NCBI GenBank assembly: GCA_946482625.1
Contig: CAMLSH010000207.1
Coordinates: forward strand, 1 to 7,003
Source of the DNA: an uncultured Opitutaceae bacterium
GTDB lineage: Bacteria; Verrucomicrobiota; Verrucomicrobiae; Opitutales; Opitutaceae
Direction of reading: 5' to 3'
Length of the DNA: 7,003 nucleotides
Part shown: piece by piece, positions 1 through 4,720 of the stretch
Layout of the letters: every line of letters starts with the position of its first letter
Numbering within the stretch: position 1 is the first letter of the stretch
The notes under the pieces: generated by a model
What the model was told of the DNA's origin: nothing
The model's database searches: none
Seen by the model: only the letters and a program-made list of their open reading frames with translations
Translations under genes and position numbers: made by a program

Positions 1-120
1 AAGACCACCATCCCGCTCCACAAAGCCATCATGGCCGACCCCGTCTTCATCGAGGGCAAAGCCACGACCGCCTACATGGAAGACTTCATGAACCGCACCC
101 CGGCGGACCTGTTCACCTAA
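1..120 (+). CDS. accC: Biotin carboxylase (acetyl-CoA carboxylase subunit), C-terminal end only
   Basis: The last 39 codons and TAA stop of a plus-strand gene that enters from the left edge. The peptide contains KTTIPLHKAIMADP, then FIEGKATTAYMEDFMNR. It matches the usual end of AccC: a (K)TT/N-I-P-x-H motif, an 'I/VM-x-D-x-x-F-x-x-G' stretch and a final 'T-x-Y-x-E' helix. AccC is the cytoplasmic ATP-dependent enzyme that carboxylates biotin on the AccB carrier, the first half-reaction of acetyl-CoA carboxylase in fatty-acid synthesis. The ATP-grasp catalytic core is outside the window, so the call rests on the tail alone. A propionyl- or pyruvate-type biotin carboxylase with a similar C-terminus cannot be fully excluded. 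The gene ends about 70 bp before a strong intrinsic terminator, so it is probably the last gene of its operon (in many bacteria accB-accC). Confidence 0.82.
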   Translation, partial: KTTIPLHKAIMADPVFIEGKATTAYMEDFMNRTPADLFT

Positions 121-188
121 ACGGTCCGCGACCGGCACCGAGCTGATCGACATCTGCCGAAGGAACATGGGAATCCTTCACTTTCCCC

Positions 189-219
189 AAGCGCGCTGGA
201 TAACCCCAGCGCGCTTTTT
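189..219 (+). terminator. Rho-independent terminator of the accC transcript
   Basis: A perfect 10-bp inverted repeat, AGCGCGCTGG (190-199) and CCAGCGCGCT (206-215), encloses the 6-base loop ATAACC. A189 can pair with T216 to extend it. The right arm runs directly into T215-T219. Read on the plus strand this is a textbook intrinsic terminator about 70 bp after the accC stop. Read on the minus strand the stem is followed by TTGGGG and not a T-run, so it probably does not terminate prmA transcription efficiently. Confidence 0.92.
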
Positions 220-251
220 CGTGCCCGAAACACCCCGTCGCTCCGTCGTAG

Positions 252-271
252 CCGCGCTTGTTAAAGCGTGG
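252..271. repeat. REP-like hairpin in the intergenic region
   Basis: CCGCGCTT (252-259) and AAGCGTGG (264-271) form an 8-bp stem with one G-T wobble around the loop GTTA. There is no T-run on either side, so it is not an intrinsic terminator. Its place between two convergent genes and its short palindromic form resemble REP-type dispersed intergenic elements. Only one copy is in the window, so the dispersed-repeat idea is inference. Confidence 0.45.
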
Positions 272-345
272 CCGTTACGCCTCGCCGTCCCACCCGCGTC
301 ATCCGTTCCCTCGTCTCCGCCGAGTGCCCCGAAGCGCCCGTCCCG

Positions 346-375
346 TTCATTCGCGTCCATGGGCGTCCATTCGCG
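346..375. repeat. Three-unit 10-bp tandem repeat
   Basis: Three adjacent decamers: TTCATTCGCG, TCCATGGGCG and TCCATTCGCG. The consensus is TYCATTCGCG; units 1 and 3 differ at one base and the middle unit at two further bases. The repeat is noncoding here, lying between the accC terminator and the prmA stop. Confidence 0.65.
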
Positions 376-421
376 TTTAAAACCCGTTCTTCTGCCTCCC
401 GCCCCCACGCCGCCCCGCCCA

Positions 422-1345
422 TCACGCCGCCGGCCGAACTAACAACACGTCCGACCACTCGCCCATCACGCGCGCTTCGACCGTCCAACCAGGCGCCACC
501 GCGACAAACGCCGCCCGCACCTGCTCGTTCTCGTGCGCCAAAATCCCGCTGAGGATCAACGCCCCGCCCGGCGCCACCGCTCCGACGAGCTCCTTCGCAA
601 ACCGCATCAGCACATCCGCTTGGATGTTCGCCAGCACGATCTCCGCCTGCCGTCCGGTCAGCCCCGACACCAGATCCCCCACGAAAAACGTCACCGCGCC
701 CGCCGCATCGTTCATCGCCGCGTTCTCCTCACTCACGCGCACCGCCTCCGGGTCGTTATCGAACGCCTCGACATTCCGATAACCCAACTTCGCGGCCGAC
801 AGCGCCAAAATCCCCGAGCCGCACCCCGCGTCGATCACCCGCGCCGTCGCCTTGTCCGCGAGTTTCGCCGTCCCCGCGCCGCCCGCTCCCTGCCCTTGCC
901 CGCTGCCTTCCTCCAACGCGATCAACCGCTCGATGCACAACCGCGTCGTCTCATGATTCCCCGTCCCAAACGCCAGCCCCGGGTCGAGCCAGATCGCCAC
1001 CTCGCCCTCGGGCACCGCGTACGTCGCGCGCTCCCAGATCGGCACCCAGTGCAACCGACCGAATCGCCACGCCTTGAAATGCGCCTTGTAGCTGTCGCGC
1101 CAGTCGCGATCACCCAACGCCCGACGCTCCGGCTCGCTCAACGGCTCCGCCGGCAACATCGGCCGCAGCTCTTCCCAACGCGTATCCGCTTCTTCGGCAC
1201 TTTCGAAAATCCCCACAATCCACGCCCGCTTCGCGATCGCGTCCTCCAGCAGACTCCAGCCCTCCACGCCCAGTTCGAGCAGCACGTTATCCGTCTCGTC
1301 TGCGGCAAACGCCGGAATCTCAGCCTTGATCTCAAAAAGCTCCAT
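422..1345 (-). CDS. prmA: Ribosomal protein L11 methyltransferase
   Basis: A 307-residue cytoplasmic enzyme that uses S-adenosylmethionine to trimethylate amino groups of ribosomal protein L11. An N-terminal L11-recognition domain (about residues 1-95) precedes a class I methyltransferase domain. The family signature DPGLAFGTGNHETTR is at 121-135, SAM-binding motif I (VIDAGCGSG) at 170-178, and the catalytic-domain VLANI at 237-241. Length fits the family (E. coli about 293). The extra residues sit mainly in a Gly/Ala/Gln-rich insert at about 147-162, just before motif I. The ATG at 1345 is chosen because the protein begins MELFEIKAEIP, as expected for PrmA, and GAGG lies 8 nt upstream (1354-1357). 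The same frame stays open for 226 more codons upstream, but that stretch is antisense-like and overlaps creD. The gene is 71 bp downstream of creD with no visible terminator or promoter between, so co-transcription is likely. Confidence 0.95.
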   Translation of the reverse strand: MELFEIKAEIPAFAADETDNVLLELGVEGWSLLEDAIAKRAWIVGIFESAEEADTRWEELRPMLPAEPLSEPERRALGDRDWRDSYKAHFKAWRFGRLHWVPIWERATYAVPEGEVAIWLDPGLAFGTGNHETTRLCIERLIALEEGSGQGQGAGGAGTAKLADKATARVIDAGCGSGILALSAAKLGYRNVEAFDNDPEAVRVSEENAAMNDAAGAVTFFVGDLVSGLTGRQAEIVLANIQADVLMRFAKELVGAVAPGGALILSGILAHENEQVRAAFVAVAPGWTVEARVMGEWSDVLLVRPAA

Positions 1346-1416
1346 GCGCCCAGCCTCGCCGCGCCGCCCCACCCGCCGCAACGGCAAATCCGTCCGCCTC
1401 GCCCGCACATCAAGTC

Positions 1417-2841
1417 TTACGCCGCGGTCGCTCCCTTCACGCCTCCTCCGTCTGCCTCGGCCTCGGCCTCCGCTGTGCCCGTCCGCAACCCGCGCGTCGC
1501 ATACATCACGGCCGCGAGCACCACAAACAGCCCCGCCGTCCCCGCCACCAGCGACATATCCTCCATCCGCAGCACGAAAAACAGATACGCATAAACACAC
1601 CCGAGCATCCCGCTCACCAGCCACGCCCGCAGCGCGCTCCGCAGCACCCGCCAGCTGTACAGCCCGATCAACACCGTCGAAGCCAGCGCGGCGCCGAGAT
1701 AGGCTTTCTCGAAGCCCATCACCTCCGACAACGCCAGCAGCCCGAGGAAAAACAAACACAGCGCCGCCCCCACCAGCAGATAGTTCAACGCGTTCAGTCT
1801 CAGCGCACACACCGCCTCGAACAAAAAGAACACGGTGAACACGAGCGCCACGAACAACACCCCATACTTGATCGCCCGCTCCACCGTTCGATACGCGCTC
1901 ACCGCCGGCATCAGCTTCACGCCAAACTCCGACTGCGCAAAAATCTCCTCCTCCGGCGCGGTTTCCCCCGTCCGCGTCGTCCACTGCTGCGGAAAATCCC
2001 GCCCGTAATAGGAGACCGCCCACTCCGCCGAAAACCCTTCTGCGCCGATCTCCCGCTTCACCGGCAAAAACGCGCCCATGAAACTCGGGTCCGGCCAGTT
2101 CGACGTCAGCGCCACCTGCGTCTCCCGCCCCAACGGCACCACCGTCAGCGATTCGCTCCCGTTCAGCGTCAGCTCGAGCGAAAACGTCTGCTCCGCCGCC
2201 AGCGCATCGACCGACACCCCGCCACTCACGCCCTTCTTAAACCCCGCCAACTGCGCCCCCGGCTCCAACGCCACCGCCTTCCCCGCCCAATTCACGACCA
2301 ACGCTTCCCGCGCACCTCGCAGATCGCTCAACGCGAAACTCAACCGCGCCCGCTCCCATGCCGGCTGCGGATTCTTCACGCCCGTAAACGCCAGATCCGG
2401 ACGCCCAAATTTCCCCGCCAGCCTCAACTTCCCCGCATACACCGGCACTGAATAAATCCCGCGCCGCCGCTCCGACATATCTAGGTTTCCCGTCACCTCC
2501 AGCTGCTCCGGTAGGAAAAACGCCTCCGACGAAAACTCAGCCGTCTTCATCTCCTTCACGCGCCGCCCATCGACGATCGTCGTCTCCTCAAACTCCGTCT
2601 TCCACGTGTACGGCACCACCAGCACGGGCCCGAGAATCCGTTGCGACCGCCCCCACGTCTCGGTGATCGACCCCACCACCTCCGCCGAGCGCATCTGCCG
2701 CTCCCACAACACCGACCGCACCATCCCCAGCGGGATGAGCAGCAGCAGCCCAAAAATCCCCACGCCGATGACCTTAAAAAACAAGGCGCGCCGCTGAAAC
2801 CACCCACGACCCGCCGAAACCAATGAAGAAGCTGTGTCCAT
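1417..2841 (-). CDS. creD: Inner-membrane protein CreD family (CreBC-regulated)
   Basis: A 474-residue membrane protein. One N-terminal helix (about 20-41) is followed by a large periplasmic domain (about 42-320) and five C-terminal helices at about 327-344, 350-371, 380-397, 406-423 and 430-448. Family hallmarks are SNWPDPSFMGAFLP in the periplasmic domain, FFLFE and NYLLVGAALCLFFL in the helices, and the loop LRMEDMSLV, matching the LLQSED-type loop of E. coli CreD. Biochemical function is unknown; in Gammaproteobacteria creD is the most strongly CreB-induced gene and is linked to envelope stress and beta-lactam responses. Length is close to the E. coli protein (450); the extra length is an Ala/Glu/Gly-rich tail. 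An in-frame ATG lies 33 nt further upstream at 2874, but it falls inside the four-repeat operator. Starting at 2841 (MDTASS) leaves exactly 22 nt between operator and start, the same as for the VIT-VWA gene, so 2841 is preferred. Confidence 0.93.
   Translation of the reverse strand: MDTASSLVSAGRGWFQRRALFFKVIGVGIFGLLLLIPLGMVRSVLWERQMRSAEVVGSITETWGRSQRILGPVLVVPYTWKTEFEETTIVDGRRVKEMKTAEFSSEAFFLPEQLEVTGNLDMSERRRGIYSVPVYAGKLRLAGKFGRPDLAFTGVKNPQPAWERARLSFALSDLRGAREALVVNWAGKAVALEPGAQLAGFKKGVSGGVSVDALAAEQTFSLELTLNGSESLTVVPLGRETQVALTSNWPDPSFMGAFLPVKREIGAEGFSAEWAVSYYGRDFPQQWTTRTGETAPEEEIFAQSEFGVKLMPAVSAYRTVERAIKYGVLFVALVFTVFFLFEAVCALRLNALNYLLVGAALCLFFLGLLALSEVMGFEKAYLGAALASTVLIGLYSWRVLRSALRAWLVSGMLGCVYAYLFFVLRMEDMSLVAGTAGLFVVLAAVMYATRGLRTGTAEAEAEADGGGVKGATAA
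1455..1472. repeat. Hexanucleotide repeat in the creD 3' end
   Basis: Three adjacent hexamers on the plus strand: CCTCGG, CCTCGG and CCTCCG. On the coding strand they give alternating Glu-Ala codons in the tail that follows the last CreD helix. The tail is probably unstructured and cytoplasmic, where short repeat expansion would be tolerated. Confidence 0.5.
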
Positions 2842-2862
2842 CCCCCCATCTTCACCGCGCAA

Positions 2863-2907
2863 CATGAAGCCCATGTGAACCCACCATGAACTCGCGATGA
2901 AATCAGC
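2863..2907 (-). promoter_or_regulatory. CreB-like operator upstream of creD: four TTCAY half-sites at 11-bp spacing
   Basis: On the minus strand, four direct pentamers lie in order TTCAT (2901-2897), TTCAT (2890-2886), TTCAC (2879-2875) and TTCAT (2868-2864), each pair separated by exactly 6 bp. The shared block continues with GCTGAT upstream and a G downstream. The block is repeated before the VIT-VWA gene with 40 of 45 positions identical; mismatches are confined to the spacers and every half-site base is the same. E. coli CreB is known to bind tandem TTCAC repeats with a 6-bp gap, and the gene directly downstream here is creD, the classical CreB target. An 11-bp period puts all half-sites on one face of the helix, as for OmpR/PhoB-family regulators. 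The operator ends 22 nt before the start codon. Confidence 0.8.
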
Positions 2908-2926
2908 CGTCAGTCCAAAGCCTGAT

Positions 2927-3247
2927 TTAATTGGGCTCGGAATTTCGAAGATGTTTTCGAGAAAAAATCAGCCCAAGCAGAGCGAGCACTGCCGGAGTGG
3001 ATGCTGCGACATAAGCACACCAAACATAATAATATCCAGCCTCACGGACAATCGCAGGCCCGACATAAGGATCTCGAACTTCCGATGTGACAGCCCAGCC
3101 GAGCAAAAAAGAGAGTAGAAATGCGGGGAAAAAGAACCAGCGGGACCAACGAATCAGGAGGAAGGTGAACACGCCGACAACGACCGGAATCAAAAACAGC
3201 TCGGGCAAGGTGGGCTCCTTGTCCATGACTTCAGCTAAGAGGTGCAT
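2927..3247 (-). CDS. Small hypothetical membrane protein, three predicted helices
   Basis: A 106-residue protein that I do not recognise. It has hydrophobic segments at about 16-33, 37-53 and 75-95. A conserved-looking loop (SEVRDPYVGPAIVREAGYYYVW) separates helices two and three, and a short basic tail (SRKH...) follows the last. The pattern is typical of a small integral inner-membrane protein. The frame has a TGA immediately before the ATG at 3247, so that is the earliest ATG. The second ATG (3226, MDKEPTL) is equally possible, because neither has a convincing Shine-Dalgarno. Base composition is clearly lower in GC than the flanking genes, and it contains codons rare elsewhere in the window, which may point to later acquisition. 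It starts 33 bp after the exosortase stop and could be the third gene of that operon; creD's operator follows its stop. No function should be inferred from position alone. Confidence 0.7.
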   Translation of the reverse strand: MHLLAEVMDKEPTLPELFLIPVVVGVFTFLLIRWSRWFFFPAFLLSFLLGWAVTSEVRDPYVGPAIVREAGYYYVWCAYVAASTPAVLALLGLIFSRKHLRNSEPN

Positions 3248-3280
3248 TCAGAGTCTCGTGATCGTTAAGTCAGCACTTGG

Positions 3281-4720
3281 TCACTCCCGCACCATCACCG
3301 CCTCCGCCCACCAAGGCCCGCCCGTCTCCGCCTTCTGCGCCGCCCACCACCACGCCGACACATCCGTCCAAAAGTTTCCGCGTTCATCCCGCCACCGCTC
3401 CCGCACGCGCCAAAAATCCGCCCCGCGCTCCGCCTCGAACTCACTCCACAAAACCCCGCGTTCGTCCTTCACCAACCGCTGCCCCGCCACCCGAAATCCC
3501 CACGCCCGAAAACAATCCGCCACCGGATGCACCGTCCGCGACGCCGCGCGCAACCGCCGCAGCAACACTGTCCGCCCACTCTGCGCAAATACCCGCGCCT
3601 CCCCCGCCAGCCCGCCCACCATATCGCCCAGCCGCTCGCTCTTTCCGACCGGCACCAACGGAGCGCCCTCAAAAAACTCCGGCCAGCCCACGTCCGCTTC
3701 CAGCGCGTTTCCCGCCGTCGCGTCCGCCGAGTTTCCCCGCGCGCGATTCCCGAGCACGCCGCCAAACATCAGCACCGCGACGCCAACCGACACCCACCCG
3801 ATCCACATAAAGCCGCGCCCCAATCTCCATCCTCCCACCTCCGCCCTGTCACCCTTCACCCTTCCCTCTTCACCCTTCCCCCGCCCCGCCAAGACCCAAA
3901 GCCCCATCGCCACCGCGCCAAAAATCACCGCGCCCACCGTCTCGTGCACCCACGACGCACTCGGCCACACACCACTCTCCGTGAGAAACAACACCGCCGC
4001 CCTCACCGCGTTCCCCGCCAACACTCCGCCCAAGCCCAACACCACCAACCCGGCCGTCTTCCCAACACCCGCCCGCCGCCACGCCGCCAGCCCGCACGCG
4101 AGCGCCGCCCCGACCCACAGCATCCGCACACCGCTGCAAGGCGCGTCCACCACGACTTCCCCGCCCGCCCAGCTCAGCAACACGCCGCTGCGCTCCGTCG
4201 CCACCCCCGCCAGCCACAACAACGGCCTCCCCAACTCCGCCGTCAGTACGCGCAGCGGATATCCCGCATAAAACTGCGCCGTCGCCATCACCGGCAACGA
4301 CAACACCAGCAACCCCAGCCGCCCCAGTTCGCCGCCCCACACCGCTCGCGAAGGCGCCGGCCCCCCGATCACCACCGCCAGCGCGGTCACCACGATCCCT
4401 GCCCGTACCAACATCGGCAAAACGTGCCCGCTCACCAGAGCTGCCACCGTCAGCAACGCGACCGCGATCGCCGCCGTATTCACCAAGCGGGCACGCCAGA
4501 CCTCGCGCGGAGAAAACACCAGCGCCGCCACCAGCGCCATCAACCCCCACGGTTCATCCCCGCCATCGCCCAACCGCGCCACATACCACCGCACCACTTC
4601 CCAATTCACGCCCAATACCCAGGCACCCAGCACCCAACGCGGCACGCCACTCCCTCCGGACATCACTTTCGCAGTCTCCGTCTGTTCCGCGCTTCCGTAC
4701 TTCCGCGCCTCCGCGATCAT
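3281..4720 (-). CDS. Exosortase/archaeosortase family protein with C-terminal periplasmic domain
   Basis: A 479-residue multi-pass membrane protein. Exosortases are transpeptidase-like enzymes proposed to cut PEP-CTERM proteins at the PEP motif and hand them to the cell surface. The family's three catalytic residues are visible: Cys195 in DAPCSGVRM, Arg240 in GNAVRAAVL, and His259 in WVHETVG. About eight helices fill residues 30-280. A charged Gly-rich linker (about 280-302), a further helix (about 304-324) and an extracytoplasmic domain (325-479) containing HPVADCFRAWGF follow. The start at 4720 overlaps the VIT-VWA stop as ATGA and has a strong GAGGAAGG 7 nt upstream. An open frame extends 18 codons further back, but without that spacing. 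An internal ATG at 4663 (MSGGSG) is a weaker alternative. The downstream partner position next to a PEP-CTERM protein indicates a dedicated enzyme-substrate pair. The subfamily (Xrt letter) cannot be assigned by eye. Confidence 0.9.
   Translation of the reverse strand: MIAEARKYGSAEQTETAKVMSGGSGVPRWVLGAWVLGVNWEVVRWYVARLGDGGDEPWGLMALVAALVFSPREVWRARLVNTAAIAVALLTVAALVSGHVLPMLVRAGIVVTALAVVIGGPAPSRAVWGGELGRLGLLVLSLPVMATAQFYAGYPLRVLTAELGRPLLWLAGVATERSGVLLSWAGGEVVVDAPCSGVRMLWVGAALACGLAAWRRAGVGKTAGLVVLGLGGVLAGNAVRAAVLFLTESGVWPSASWVHETVGAVIFGAVAMGLWVLAGRGKGEEGRVKGDRAEVGGWRLGRGFMWIGWVSVGVAVLMFGGVLGNRARGNSADATAGNALEADVGWPEFFEGAPLVPVGKSERLGDMVGGLAGEARVFAQSGRTVLLRRLRAASRTVHPVADCFRAWGFRVAGQRLVKDERGVLWSEFEAERGADFWRVRERWRDERGNFWTDVSAWWWAAQKAETGGPWWAEAVMVRE
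3849..3883. repeat. Heptanucleotide repeat in the exosortase linker
   Basis: Five adjacent 7-mers on the plus strand: TCACCCT, TCACCCT, TCCCTCT, TCACCCT and TCCCCCG. Three are identical. The tract is coding, giving the charged Gly-rich linker between the exosortase catalytic core and its last helix. The G-rich coding strand (GGGTGAA-type) runs on into further purine-rich sequence toward 3820. Confidence 0.65.
4674..4714. repeat. Octanucleotide repeat at the exosortase 5' end
   Basis: Four exact-phase 8-mers on the plus strand, TGTTCCGC (4683), GCTTCCGT (4691), ACTTCCGC (4699) and GCCTCCGC (4707), share the core YTCCGY. A fifth unit (GTCTCCGT, 4674-4681) is offset by one base. The tract encodes most of residues 2-17 of the exosortase, a hydrophilic stretch before the first membrane helix, so that leader is repeat-derived and unlikely to carry conserved function. 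Confidence 0.55.

Larger units (their letters stand above)
121..421. other. Convergent intergenic region between accC and prmA
   Basis: About 300 bp between the stop codons of two genes that face each other. I see no credible gene here. The open frames present are short, out of step with codon bias and rich in Arg/Pro. A 5-bp hairpin (122-126 pairing with 130-134) lies right after the accC stop but has no T-run. The stretch holds the accC terminator, an 8-bp-stem hairpin and a 10-bp tandem repeat, each listed separately. No T-rich terminator was found for the minus-strand prmA transcript. Confidence 0.7.

Noticed and set aside
533..1594. A 353-codon plus-strand open frame opposite prmA and the end of creD
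   Set aside because: Arg/Pro-rich antisense shadow; the minus strand holds the well-supported genes.
1346..2023. A 226-residue N-terminal extension of PrmA in the same open frame
   Set aside because: The extension is Gly/Arg/Val-rich, overlaps creD in another frame, and PrmA of normal length starts at 1345 with a good Shine-Dalgarno.
2889..2917. Possible sigma-70 promoter (TTGGAC on the minus strand) before creD
   Set aside because: At 15-19 bp spacing no sequence resembling TATAAT follows; the region is occupied by the half-sites.
2915..2940. Weak inverted repeat (AGCC...GGCT) as a terminator after the small membrane protein gene
   Set aside because: Only four paired bases, a long AT loop and no T-run on the minus strand.
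3087..4271. A 394-codon plus-strand open frame across the small membrane protein and the exosortase
   Set aside because: It is low-complexity Ser/Thr/Pro/Ala-rich, crosses two genes on the other strand, and shows no recognisable domain.
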